A DNA stretch of 64,000 nucleotides from Psettodes erumei (GCA_016785225.1 JAFBJZ010000771.1:1054001-1118000), one strand, 5' to 3'. Shown: positions 26,624 through 37,330, numbered from the stretch's first letter. The notes: generated from the letters alone by a model not told the origin. Made by a program: numbers and translations.

Positions 26624-29360
26624 TTGCAGCCACAAATGGAAATGACTCTCTCCCCAATAATTCAAGAATTATAGTAACCCAATATTCACACTGGTAGATG
26701 GTAGATTTTTTTTATTCACATACAGTATAAGACATCAATATTTACTTAATCACGGAGTTCATTGACACGCATTATAGGGATGCTTACTATTATGATATAG
26801 CTGCTGTTGATATTGTTTTTGTCATCCTTCCTTTCCTGATGGAAAAAAAACCCATCTTGAGTAGTGAAGCAGCAAGGATGGAACAATAAACACATACCTC
26901 TCAGGCACTGAGTGTTTGAAGTTGGAAGTGCAGTCACTGAGCAGTGAGCAGCTGAAACAGAAAAGTCTATGGTGGACCCAGGCAAATTTTCTGTCATGTC
27001 AGTATTTACATATTTTTATATTCTTGTTAGTCCTAGATATGAAACTTCAAACAGCCTCAGATGTTACTGTTGTTGTTTTGTCTCTGTTATATTGGGATAT
27101 ATTTGAAGTGGCCAGAAACAATGCAGGCCTGTCACTGTTCACAAGTCATCAGGCAACTGGGTGCCATCACACACGTGCACGCATAGTCATCAGACCCTTC
27201 CTGATCCAGCCAGGGCACTTCGTTTGTTCAACTGTAAGGGGAGACCCCACTAAATCACACTAAAGCCTTCGGGAAGCTGTTTTTTCTGAATTTTTTCTGT
27301 TTTTAAATAGTGCAGACATACTTCCTGAATAATGTGGTTGCATCGTAATAAAGAGAATGACAAATAATTATAAGTGGTCATTATAGCATTGCTAAAACAA
27401 TAAATCAAATTGATTAGACAGAAGTTAGCGGTAACTCAGTTGCACAGGACATTGCCAGCATTTGTATGTGTGTTTAGAGGCTGTGAAACCTGTCAATCAC
27501 GCTACTCACCAGGACAGCAAGGTTGGGTGAGATGGCATATTGTTTTATCTATGTATGCGTGTTTGTGCCAGCATAGTTAGTTGAACATACACGTTAATTC
27601 GGGGAAGTACTTTGGCGGACAATTTTTTAAAAATAGTTTTGTGTGTTTTGACATCGACTGCGGCCGGGAAATAGCGAGTAGCTTGTGATTAATAAGGCTC
27701 GCTACAACATATTAATGTTTGAAGACAGTGTTTGAATAAAAAAAAAAAATCTAAATATCAGGTCGGGCGACCAGACTTCGTCAAGTTAAGATGCGCCCTC
27801 TCCCCTCCCTCCCTCCCTCGACGTCCCCGACACAGCAGTGAGCTGGTCGTAAGGGCAAGGCAGCACCTTCAAACCCAGTTGTGGTAGACTCACATACACG
27901 CATGAGCTATTTAGCCAGGGTGATTTATCACGGTAGGCTGCAGGCTAATGTACTGTAATGAAGGTGAGGTACTACAGGTGAAAACAGTAAAATTAGTTTC
28001 TAATAACGCCATCGCAATGTTAATATGCAAACGAGGTGTTACCAGATAAAGATGTGTCAATTTACATGCAATTGCCAACGTTTACATGATTGATTGATTA
28101 TGTGACTGTAGCCGTTGAGCCGCCATCCCTCGTACTTTTTTTTACTTTAGCAGTTGCCACGATGTTCGGGGTTATGGTTAAAATTAATCAGGACAAAAAA
28201 GGAATTTGAAACACAACTCTTAATGAATGACATCAGATTTTAGTAGCGCTGGTTAACAGGCCTTATTTGTACATTCAACTTGCTGAGGGAAGATGTTAGT
28301 GGCTGCCTGTGTCCCTCGTCTGAGCCTCACCTCGCAGGGGGTCGGTAGTCACAGATGACCCAGATATGACTCCCTACGGAAATGTCACCGTTTTGACCTG
28401 TAAGCTTAACCCTCGGTCTGATCTCCTTCTGTTAAACTGTGAGTCATCGCTGTATCACATCGTCATTATGCTCAATTATCTATAGTTCAAATCTCTGTCA
28501 GAGGGCCCTGGCCAAGGCGTCGCACAACAAGCTGCTGTGTTTGAGGAGGCACCAGCTATTTTTAGTGCAGACACACACTTTATGTACTATTAAAGGACAC
28601 AGAAACTGAGGCTTGTGCTCCACACACATTGTGGTCGGATGGAGAGGCGGCGTTTTTGTCTCCTCTGGCGTGTCGTCTCACCGTGATCCTGAGCCGTGTT
28701 TTGTCTCTGTGAAATGGAAATATGTTCACACAGTGTATAGGGCCTGAATGTGGCCAAGTTAACATGGCAGATAGCCCTGAGTTAGCAGAGCGCATGAGTA
28801 GGTTTTATGGCCGATTGGTCCTTAATAGCCTCTGTGCTTCTTGTCATCGTTCAAGTTAATGTCATCAGCAACTACTTCTCTCGAGATAGTTGCATTAGCT
28901 TGGGCCTGCCCACTGCGTTACTGCCTACCTATTCCATTATTGTATGACAACACCAAGATAAGATTAATCTTAAATTATCCCTGTGGGGCAATGGGGTCAC
29001 CCGCAGCTGCACAGAATAAATTATAGAGAGGAAGACAATGCAGTTTATCACCGTTTTTTGGGCGTTTTCTTTACATGTGCATTGGTAGGAGCGGTGGGTG
29101 GGGTGGTGATTAAAGAGGCTGTCCTTCAACCTGAATCGATACGGTGTAATTGCATCCATGCTGAGGTTTTCCTGTGTCTTGGCGGGGCGTTCCCAACCTG
29201 GCAACAGAGCAAAGCCAGATGTAGCAGGGTATCTGCGTGCCACCGCAAACCAATGAGCCGAGTCGGCCTTCCCGTCATCCACACACAGGGCCGGAGCATT
29301 TGAATGCATGCTTGAATGTAGTTTCATGTCAAATTTATATTACAATATTCTTTTATTATC

Positions 29361-29428
29361 CTGATAGGCTGCCAACCTGTCCAGGTTGTACTCTCCAGGG
29401 GTTAGCTCTGGTCCCCCCAACAACCCTA
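29361..29428 (+). repeat. Decayed teleost repeat (gataggct...cctgtccaggttgta)
   Basis: The order gataggctgccaacctgtcc, aggttgtactct, gttagctctgg and ccccccaacaaccct resembles the fish repeat segment in which a 'cctgtccaggttgtacc' block is followed by a 'tccagccccccgcgaccct' block. It is recalled, strongly diverged and of uncertain class. Confidence 0.45.
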
Positions 29429-29898
29429 TTTTTTCCACTCCAAGCTAAAATTTATGGCCTTCATTTTATATTATGGCTAATATGCTCATAAATTATGGTG
29501 TACTCGCACATTAAGCAGACAGAGCAGAATTAGCATTCAGGAATTCTTTTTGGCAACCTGGTAACTTTAAATCCAGTGTTCACGCAGCTTGCAACTACCT
29601 TTTTGGTCTCCACCAAGTTTTGAGAAAAAATATCTTGCCCTTTTGATGCTAGCTTCTCCACTCCAGCCAGATGCCTTGGTGCACATTTGATGCTGAGTTA
29701 GGTGGCGCACAAAGCACTGTTGTTGTTCATGTAAAAAGATTGAATAGTGAAGCTTTAAGACTGGCTTAACACTTGAAACGGCAATGACTTGGATTTATTT
29801 CTTGACTGGAGTAATGTGGAATTAAGGAAATTCTGATGTTAGCACTATTGCTAAATTAGGGTCCCAATTTGTGTAATAGCAGTTTTTCGCATTATCCT

Positions 29899-29902
29899 AA
29901 AA
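29899..29902 (-). terminator. Pol III T-run terminator of the first tRNA-Lys
   Basis: AAAA on the + strand (TTTT in the sense of the tRNA) lies 6 bases past its 3' end, the minimal Pol III stop signal. Confidence 0.7.
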
Positions 29903-29908
29903 CTCCAA

Positions 29909-29981
29909 CGCCCAACGTGGGGCTCGAACCCACGACCCTGAGATTAAGAGTCTCATGCTCTACCGACTGAGCTAGCCGGGC
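29909..29981 (-). tRNA. tRNA-Lys (anticodon CTT), copy 1
   Basis: A complete 73-nt cytosolic tRNA on the minus strand beginning GCCCGGCTAGCTCAGTCGG. It has a 7-bp acceptor stem with G-U pairs tolerated, an A box (TAGCTCAGTCGG), the anticodon stem-loop TGAGA-CTCTTAA-TCTCA giving anticodon CTT (reads AAG, lysine), a B box (GGTTCGAGCCC) and discriminator G. No intron is present and CCA is not encoded, as expected in eukaryotes. It is identical over all 73 bases to the copies at 30414-30486 and 34017-34089. It sits inside the 31-kb cdk14 intron, opposite to the host gene, and should be transcribed independently by Pol III from its internal promoter. Confidence 0.96.
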
Positions 29982-30400
29982 TGTGTAGTGGTCTCTTCCC
30001 CTACGGTTAGGAAGGACCCAATGCACATGTAAAGTTACTTCTGTGACCCACATGCACGCCGTGCTCGGGAAGCGCTATGGTCTGTTGGTGTCTTCAGTCA
30101 TCAAGAAGAACTGCTGGACTCAGTAAAAAGCAGGTTGACATGTGAGAGCCACTATAAATACCTCTGCCATGGCATCTGCGTTTTGAGTTCACTCTGTTTG
30201 TCTGTGTGTGGGCAGGTTTAAGCAAAAAAAGTAATGGGGAGATTCTCAGGTGGCTCTTGGTCTGACCAGATCATTATCTGGATCCAGGAAATGTTTGAAT
30301 TTTTTTCACAATTGCCAGACAGGGCAAAATGTCACATCTCCACCATTGCACATAGATTTGAAAATTTAGAAAATTGGGAGACACCATTTCAGTGTTCAAG

Positions 30401-30407
30401 AAAAAAA
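30401..30407 (-). terminator. Pol III T-run terminator of the second tRNA-Lys
   Basis: Seven A on the + strand (T7 in tRNA sense) lie 6 bases beyond the 3' end of the tRNA, a strong Pol III terminator. Confidence 0.8.
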
Positions 30408-30413
30408 CTCTTA

Positions 30414-30486
30414 CGCCCAACGTGGGGCTCGAACCCACGACCCTGAGATTAAGAGTCTCATGCTCTACCGACTGAGCTAGCCGGGC
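30414..30486 (-). tRNA. tRNA-Lys (anticodon CTT), copy 2
   Basis: Minus-strand tRNA identical base for base to copy 1, 432 bp away. Cloverleaf, A and B boxes and the CTT anticodon are intact, and a T7 terminator follows. The flanks of copies 1 and 2 are unrelated apart from the gene itself, so this is not a visible long tandem duplication. A short + strand open frame from 30234 ends inside this tRNA in a WGSNPRP tail, which is just the antisense of the B-box arm. Confidence 0.96.
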
Positions 30487-30960
30487 TACTCTTTCAGGAT
30501 GCCTGTCCCTAAAAAATCTGCAGAGTCTGTTGGTTCAGCGCCGCCATCGAGAAAAACTGGGCCAGCCCATAGCTCCAGTTAGTGGTCAGCCACACACACA
30601 CGGAGATTTCTCCATTTATAGTGAGATGCATGTGTGTCTGTATATCCATTGCTTGATTGGATGAAAGGGAGCGGAAAGGGTCTCGGCTGAGGATCATCTG
30701 TAGGAACATCTGCTCCCTGCTTCAGGTTGTTATATAGGAGTTGCAGGCAGTTGCAGATTCAGAAAAAAATAGCCTTTTCATATGAAGATTAATAATTTGT
30801 TTGTTATTTCCATCAAGGTTCCTCAGTGTTCTGCACATTGTCCAGCTGCCCCCACATTGAGGTTTAAATGGCAGAATGTGGCAGCAGTGTACTTTGTGTA
30901 CAAGGTTTGTGTGTGTGTTTTTTTCCCTCCCTTCCACGGTCACGTTCCGGTTTCCAACGT

Positions 30961-31197
30961 GACCGTGCACAAAAGCAAGCTCCGTGGAGTAACGGCTTTC
31001 CCAGTTTGGTGCGGAAGAAACTGGCCCGCACGCAGCCCTGACCTCAACACCTCCGGGATTAACTTCGGCTCACCTCACTAAGGCTCCCAAAATGTGGTGG
31101 AAAGAGCGAAACCAGGAGAGTGGAGGCTGTCAGAGCAGCACATTAATGCCCAATCACTTGCCCTTGTGGATGTGATTTGGGGATCCACATACTTTTC
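30961..31197 (+). mobile_element. Tc1/mariner transposon fossil, 3' part
   Basis: The 3' end of a Tc1-type element: a short remnant peptide NWPARSPDLN (31019-31048) carries the SPDLN motif just before the third catalytic acid of the DDE/DDD transposase. The frame then degenerates (TSGINF, stop at 31081) and the usual acid is gone. Downstream, tggtggaaagagc, agagtggaggctgtc, cattaatgcccaat and gatccacatacttttct follow the order of the known non-coding tail of fish Tc1 elements. The 5' half and the first catalytic Asp are missing. Same strand as cdk14. The element is dead. Confidence 0.75.
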
Positions 31198-32484
31198 TAA
31201 ATCACCGGTTGCAGTGAGTCGTGTTTTTTTTTTTTTTCCTGGCGAATACTAAAAAAGCCCAATATGACTTGAGCCGTGGCATAAAATAACCTTTCTGCTA
31301 TTGGGCCCATGTTTACACACTTAAAAAAATAACACAAAATATGATATGATATAGAATGTTGTAAAACATACAAAGAAAGGCTAGATTTAAAGAGTGATTT
31401 CACGTTACATGGAATGGCTCGTCTGGGCAGTGAATGCATCGAACGTGTTGTGTGTTGCATGGGAAGAGGCGACTGTAACCCGGCACAGGTGTGTTTTATA
31501 ACATTAATGAAGAGCAACAATGCAGCTCACAGGCGGCGTCATGTTCCCGATTTCAGCACGCAGGTCCCGCGTGAAGGAGGGGCCCCGCAGAGCGCGAGGC
31601 CTGAGCGATCTTGCGTAATCGGTTTTCCGTTTCGTGAAACCGCCACTGCCGTCCACGAAGCAGCGTATCAGCGGGGAAAACTTCGGCCCAGGACTTTTTG
31701 GAAACCTGACACACGCGCCGTGTAAACCATTAGTCTGAGTTAGATCATTTACAGCTGACACGTGGCCGTCATGTGCTGCCCAGTGCTCGGGCATTCCTCA
31801 CGGAAGTGAGAGAAGCACGTATAAAAATACCCCATTACTTGTACAAGGTCCCAGCAAGTGGGCGTGGCCAAGGAAAGGTACAAAATTTGGTCTCACACCT
31901 CCTTTAATGGAATCTGACCATGATGACCCACTGGTTGGTGCTTTCGCACTTCATTGTTGGGCGCAAAAGAGTGAGAGCCCCAGAATTTGTCACCTGTGGC
32001 TTTATTCGCACACATATAATTGCAATAACACTTTTTCATCAAACGGTGCATAATTTTAGTAAATATGAGCCTCGTTTATTATTCTTTAGCCAAACTGCTC
32101 AGGTTTACTTGTTTGGGGCTGTTGAAAAGGCCTGTTATTTACTTTGTTAAAAAATTCTCAATTTAAACCACAGTATGAACAAAAAGACCACAAATTAACC
32201 CTTTCTCAAACAATCAAGCCTCACTTGTTGCATCCTGGATCCGACTTCTTGAAATTTGTGACGTTTTATAAACCCATGCTGGATTAGCATATTTGTACGC
32301 ATGACGCATTAAGAAAAACTTCAGTTTTTTGTCGTTCCAGAGTGTATTTTTGTTTTTCAGTGTCTGGGTTGTGGGAAATGCTCCGGTGTGTCCGATGAAA
32401 CCCAGCCCAGGTTAAAGGACACGCTGCAAGACGACTCCTCCTTGTGTGTTGGAGTAATTAGAAGTGCTTCCTGCAGGGGAGCCC

Positions 32485-32566
32485 GGGCCTAAATATTTAA
32501 TCCGAGGGGAGCAGTGGCAAAACATGTCATCCTGCCTGCGCCTTTTGTGCTCAGTGTACACAGTCC
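32485..32566 (+). promoter_or_regulatory. cdk14: Candidate alternative promoter region
   Basis: A TATA-like AAATATTTAA (32491-32500) lies about 67 bases before an ATG at 32567 that is followed by a splice donor. The sequence around and after it is richer in CpG than the preceding intron (gaacgcgcggagg, gcggacgtgcgtcgg). Alternative start sites for CDK14 are known in mammals. That this block is a promoter is an inference. Confidence 0.3.
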
Positions 32567-32584
32567 ATGGCGGAGAGGCGGCTG
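32567..32584 (+). CDS. cdk14: Candidate alternative first coding exon of cdk14 (MAERRL)
   Basis: ATG GCG GAG AGG CGG CTG is followed directly by GTAAGG, a good donor. The open stretch ends on a codon boundary (phase 0), which is exactly the phase needed to join the exon at 33017, giving MAERRL-ICVTKMSTRS. The start context is moderate (G at +4, T at -3). There is no peptide homology to support it because six residues are too few. Alternatives: the transcript starts inside this intron but translation begins at the internal Met at 33032, or the donor is fortuitous. Transcript evidence would decide. Confidence 0.3.
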
Positions 32585-33016
32585 GTAAGGTGCTTGATGT
32601 TGGAACGCGCGGAGGGCCGTGTTTGTGCCCAGTGGGCTTGTAGGAAGCAATCTGCGGTGTGCGGACGTGCGTCGGAGATAAGGCGGAATTGTGTTACTGT
32701 ACAGTATGGAAGCGGCAGCGCGGGCAGCCGGCAGCATGTGTGTGCGTGTTGGTGTGTGTAGTAGAGCCGACCAAGGCTGGAGCTGTTTTGATCAGAGAAA
32801 AGAGAGATGGAGATAAAAAGACTCTTATCTTAGCAGAGGAGGTAGCAGCGAGGCTCTGCAGGGAGGGAAGAGACCCAGGCCGGCAGAGAGATGAAAAACA
32901 GGCGGGATCTAGATGACGGGGGCGCAGTCAGTTTTTGGCTGAACACTGGTAATCACAGATGGATTTTTTTTCCTCCCCTTTAATGCTCATTTTCATCTCC
33001 CCTCTCCCCCCCCCAG

Positions 33017-33262
33017 ATATGTGTCACAAAGATGTCCACACGCAGCTGCCAGGGAACGGACTCGGTCATCAAGCCCCTGGACACCATCCCTGAGGACAAG
33101 AAGGTGAGAGTTCAGCGCACGCAGAGTGGCTTCGACCCGTTCGAGAAGCCCGCCAGTCAGGTGAAGAGGGTCCACTCTGAGAACAATGCCTGCATCAACG
33201 CCAAGAGCTCATCCGCCGGGAAGGAGTCTCCCAAACTGCGCCGGCACTCCAGCCCGAGTTCT
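33017..33262 (+). CDS. cdk14: cdk14 exon: N-terminal regulatory segment
   Basis: An 82-codon exon, phase 0 at both ends, with acceptor CCCCCAG and donor GTAAGT. It reads ICVTKMSTRSCQGTD, then VIKPLDTIPEDKKVRVQR, FDPFEKPASQVKRVHSENN and a basic Ser-rich end RRHSSPSS. This is the CDK14-specific region before the kinase domain. Human CDK14 is nearly the same, with differences such as Asn to Ser in MSTRN and Met to Thr in QGM. In mammals the RHSSPSS motif is described as a 14-3-3 docking phosphosite, and it is preserved here. The Met at 33032 matches the start of a shorter mammalian isoform, so this exon may supply an alternative translation start. The + strand frame runs on past the donor into the intron, but that extension is not coding. 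Confidence 0.96.
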
Positions 33263-34016
33263 GTAAGTATACCGGTGAAGAACCATAATCTCAGGCTGCA
33301 AGTGTTCTGGTTCTATGGTTGTTTATTTGTCATTAATCAGGTAACATTAAAAAAGAAATTGGCAATTAGCATGTGTATCTTTATGTGTTTCTAAACATCC
33401 CACCTGGCAAATGAAAAGTGGACTTCTTAAACAATAAAACACACTGTCTTGAATCATTACACTTGTGGGTTTTGCTGCTGCAGCCTTGCTTGGTCTGTTC
33501 TGAGGTTGATGGATTCTGTTAATGCATTGTACATGCACCTGAACACACCTGAACCAGAGGAACGTTTGTTTTTCCTGCCGCGATCGTGCTATGCTCGCTC
33601 TCAGGTCAGGTTGCGTAACGACGCCGGCTATAAAAGGCCTCATAATTTTTTGGGGATTACGCGCGTTTGCTTCTGTTTTCCGTGAATGGGATGGAACGGA
33701 TGAGAGTCACGCGTGTGAGTCGTGCGCAGCTCTGGAGCGGGGGAGCTGATTAACCGAACTTCGCGGGGAAAAAAGCAAAGCTCTGTCCAAAACAATAATG
33801 ATGAAAGCAACAGCTGGTGGTTTAGGGAGGAGTTATGTGTGGGCCTTCCCGAAAACAGACAGCCGACTGCAGTGCTTGTTGTCAGATATGGTCAGTACGC
33901 ACAGGTTTAAACAAAAAAAACAAACAAACAAACCACACCAAGGCTGGTCCATGGCATGGGTGAGTCAAGCTGTGCAGTGGGTCCTTCTTAAAGGTAGGCG
34001 AAACCAACGTGTTTAA

Positions 34017-34089
34017 GCCCGGCTAGCTCAGTCGGTAGAGCATGAGACTCTTAATCTCAGGGTCGTGGGTTCGAGCCCCACGTTGGGCG
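34017..34089 (+). tRNA. tRNA-Lys (anticodon CTT), copy 3
   Basis: A plus-strand tRNA identical over 73 bases to the two minus-strand copies. The acceptor stem runs from GCCCGGC at 34017 to its partner ending at 34088, the anticodon CTT is at 34050-34052, the B box is GGTTCGAGCCC, and the discriminator G is at 34089. It lies 0.75 kb after the 33017-33262 exon, in the next intron and in the same direction as cdk14. Its flanks differ from those of the other copies. The internal promoter is complete, so it should be functional. Confidence 0.96.
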
Positions 34090-34099
34090 CTTACTCTCC

Positions 34100-34104
34100 T
34101 TTTT
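34100..34104 (+). terminator. Pol III T-run terminator of the third tRNA-Lys
   Basis: T5 begins 11 bases after the last base of the tRNA. Confidence 0.75.
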
Positions 34105-36513
34105 AGTATTCCTCAGTAGGAATGTTGGGACGATCCATTTAAGAATTACAGAGGCTCTCAATTATACGGCAGAATTTGATTCGGTGAAACGCGCATTAAT
34201 GTGACGTATGTTTTCCATGTACTTCCTATATTTCCTTGTTTCTTTCTGGCAGCCTAACTCTTACCCCGCTGTCCATCTGAAATGCATTTACCAGCCTGTA
34301 TCCCTCCACAAGGATAATTTAAGCCTGTTTACAAACAGAGAGGATTTTTTTTCTAAATCATGCAAATGAGATCCTCGGGTTCCCTTACATACGTGGCTCA
34401 TTTTTAATTTCGCCCCCAAACGGGGGCTGCTTAATGAATGTGCGCACAAATAAGATTTAATAAGCGTGATATGAGGCTTGACTGGACTGATTGCCTGCCA
34501 GCGTCGCCGCGAGACGCTAATGAATTGCTTCAGCCGTGATTATGAAAACGTGTCAATTGTCCCTTTCATGGTCCGTTTGTCGGGCCGGCGCAACCGAGCC
34601 AGCGCTCGACGGGAACATTTCACAGACGAGCTCTTGGACTGAAAGGAGGGGTAATGGACTCCTCGGGAGACATGAGACAGTAGTCGCAGGTGCCGTGTTT
34701 AAACAGAGCGGCGGCGATGGACGGAGCGGCGCACGGAACATGGCACTCAATTGCTCTCTACGCCGCTCCAAACAGAAATCTCGGGCCACGTTCCATTTCC
34801 ACCCGGCCATAGCGGTAAATCCATAGAGAGAAGGCAAACGACCGGGAAAGTGAAGGGACAGTGGATGGACAGTCAACGAGAGAGAGACAGAGAGAGGGAT
34901 TATGTTTTGTGAAAATAAATGGGCCTAAATGGGTTTTAATAACAGCATACCACGTTAATGTAAAACGTGTTTCCACCAGAACAGCCTTTTCCTTTTATGC
35001 GAGCAACTCCTGTTTTTTTTTGGCAACTCTTCTCCTTTCTGGTGCCGCGAACCTCGTAGATGAAGCATCACACGTTACCGGTGTGCAGCCACCATTTGTG
35101 GCTCCTTATTTTCCTTTTCGAAATGTGAATCTGAACATCTGAGCCCGCTTTAGGTTTTATCGCGTCGTGTAATTCCGTGTAGGAAGGGCACAGGAGATGG
35201 TTGATGCAGACAGAAAATGACCTGATTCATGGGTGACGATGAATGAGAGGGAACTGTCGTCTCGTCGTCTGCATGAGTCTCTCTGAGAGCGTCTTCGGGC
35301 CACCAGGGGAAGACTATCTTACTGTCCAGCTGAGTTGTTTCCCAGATTGAATTTCACCTCTTTCTTGCACCCATTAAGAACTCCAGAGAAGCCCTTAGAA
35401 AAGCTGAGCTTATTAGTGCTGCAGAGCACAGTGAGATAACGAGAGAGGGAAAGCAAGCGCAGAGGACAGTGCAGATGTAGATTTCATCATGGTTTCGAAA
35501 TCCGGTGTCACGCGAGCATCGGAAGCAGCGTTTTTTTGGGAGCGATTCCCTTCTGCACACTTGTGTCACCCTGGGATTTGCTTCCAGATCGCATTTTTGA
35601 ATCGAAGCATTACGGCCAGTGAAACTTTGCAAGCCTTTCCTTATTAAACATCTTACCATCTGTTCGTATCTTCTTTCGCGTCCTGCTGTAATGATACCCG
35701 AAGTAAGAGTAACACATTCGTCCTCTTCCAAATAAGGGCTGAATTTGTACGCAGCAAAATGGACCCTTGCTCTCGTCCGCTCTTCTCCGTGTGGGTTTTT
35801 TTGCTGCTCCGCTGTGCTTGATCTTGGCAGTGCCTCACGGCAGATAACGTTACTGCCGTTGTTAAATGGAGGTGGCACGTCACACTCCCGGGGACCCCGC
35901 TGGCAGCTTTTCGTGAGCCTGCAGACCTTCAGCTCCGCGGCTGAATGTTTCTCAATGAAACGGCTCCGGAGACCCACGCAGATTGTAAACATGACTTTCA
36001 CCAGTTTGTGTTTTAGTTTGGCGGCGAGGTGGTCTGGAACACATCTGTTCTCAGACCCACCCGTTGGAGCCAAAGATACACAAACAACTGATGAACATGT
36101 TAAAGAAAGGTACGAAATAGTTTGGAGCACACTGACTGACGCACAATGGACTTCTGTTGTCTGCTTAACGAAAATCACTGCAGTCTGGTAGCTGTGTTTC
36201 TGCATCGCCCAAAAAGCTGAACTTTTACACCGTCACACTCATTGGGTGGGAGCAGACACAGCCATTGCCATCTTTTCCCCGCGATCTGTCCTTACACTTG
36301 TCCGACACAAATGAGAGGTCGTCTGGAGAGCACTGGCGCGAGGACTTTTTCGCAAAGCTCTCTTCCCCTTCGCTGACGTTACACCTCCCTGATTAGCTGC
36401 GTTCCAATGTCGCTAGACGTGCGCTGCCTTCTGGGAAATCCTCCCATAGACTTTTCTGGGTTTCTGGGTTTCCTTTTTAAAGCACCTTTTCATACCTCTC
36501 TCTGTCTCCTCAG

Positions 36514-36608
36514 CCCACAAGCCCCAAGTTTGGGAAGGCGGATTCTTATGAAAAGCTGGAGAAGCTGGGAGAGGGCTCCTATGCTACAGTTTACAAAGGA
36601 AAGAGCAA
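36514..36608 (+). CDS. cdk14: cdk14 exon: start of kinase domain, glycine-rich loop
   Basis: A 95-nt exon with acceptor CTCCTCAG and donor GTAAGT. It reads PTSPKFGKADSYEKLEKL, then GEGSYATVYKGKS, and ends with two bases (AA) of a Lys codon completed by the next exon. GEGSYATVYKG is the P-loop that holds ATP phosphates, in the CDK form G-E-G-S/T-Y with the Tyr that corresponds to CDK2 Tyr15. The PTSP at its start extends the Ser-Pro cluster of the previous exon (SSPSS-PTSP), a likely proline-directed phosphorylation region. It is nearly invariant with respect to mammalian CDK14. The in-frame stop after the donor confirms that the exon ends here. Confidence 0.97.
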
Positions 36609-37250
36609 GTAAGTAGCGTGCTCGTGTCGATTCACTGTCTCATCCGGCCTCTCTTCTTTGTAGTTCATGAGAGCCACTCATGCAGGCGGTGAATATTACA
36701 TTTGATTATACGCCGACAAGCACACCATAAAAGCTAGTGGCCTGGCTCATCGGTATAGAGAGCAGTGCTGTAACAGAATAAATCAATTAAATGGAACGGC
36801 AATAACAGCTACAGAGTGTAGTTTCGTGTAAAGAATTTTTGTGGGATGTGCAATTTCGTTTATTGTGAATCACTCCAGCATAGCAGTTTTCATTCACCGA
36901 TTCAGTAGTTTCATTCCAGTTTTTGTTCTTTTGTTCTTCAGTTTTTTTTAATTAAAGCCCAGTGGACGAAGTTCACACACTGTAAATGTATGAAAGTCCT
37001 CAGACTGTAATCCTCTCTGTAATGATGTTATTTTGCTTTGCTTCCCACGACAACTGCTTTGATTGGTGAGCCTTATTCAGTTGTAATCCCGCAGCCTTGT
37101 ACCCGGGTCTCACTCCGCCGCAGCTAAATTACATTTCATCGACTTCAACAATCCTCACAGTTCTGCGGTTTGGCCGATTTTAATAGATCCTTTTATTATG
37201 CCACAAAAAATAACACCCGATGCTTTGTTTGTCCTCCGTAATGTTGCCAG
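36609..37250 (+). other. cdk14: cdk14 intron (642 bp)
   Basis: Phase-2 intron, the shortest in the window. It is AT-rich with no recognisable repeat or nested gene. Confidence 0.9.
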
Positions 37251-37330
37251 GGTGAATGGGAAACTGGTGGCTCTGAAGGTGATTCGTCTGCAGGAGGAGG
37301 AAGGAACTCCCTTCACAGCCATAAGAGAAG
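37251..37330 (+). CDS. cdk14: cdk14 exon: catalytic lysine and PFTAIRE helix
   Basis: An 80-nt exon that starts with the last base of a Lys codon and ends with the first base of an Ala codon. It reads VNGKLVALKVIRLQEEEG, then TPFTAIRE. The Lys codon 37276-37278 in VALK is the ATP-orienting lysine of beta-3. PFTAIRE (37309-37329) is the signature cyclin-binding C helix that gave the family its name, and its final Glu pairs with the catalytic lysine. Acceptor GTTGCCAG, donor GTAAGG. The motif shows this is a PFTAIRE kinase and not a PCTAIRE or PSTAIRE relative. Confidence 0.98.

Larger units (their letters stand above)
1607..33016 (+). other. cdk14: 31-kb intron of cdk14
   Basis: A phase-0 intron with a GTAGGT donor and a long pyrimidine tract with CCAG acceptor (33004-33016). 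Contents are listed separately: microsatellites, teleost dispersed repeats, a 57-bp direct repeat, twin hairpins, two minus-strand tRNA-Lys genes, a Tc1/mariner fossil and a candidate alternative promoter. Stretches 3550-8020, 8090-12425, 19000-21640, 22770-24460 and 24610-29350 have only short unrelated open frames, and I see no supported gene in them. Confidence 0.85.
33263..36513 (+). other. cdk14: cdk14 intron (3.25 kb)
   Basis: Phase-0 intron, GTAAGT donor and TCTCCTCAG acceptor. It contains the third tRNA-Lys, a compact 6-bp hairpin (34412-34427, GCCCCC-AAAC-GGGGGC), an ATGCAAAT octamer near 34371 and the long antisense frame at 35354-36205. No further exon is seen. Confidence 0.85.

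Noticed and set aside
30234..30446. 70-codon frame ending WGSNPRP
   Set aside because: The C-terminal part is the antisense of the tRNA-Lys gene and the rest has no similarity.
33032..33394. 120-codon frame starting MSTRSCQGTD
   Set aside because: It is the cdk14 exon read on past its GTAAGT donor at 33263. The last 44 codons are intron. The Met itself may be a real alternative start.
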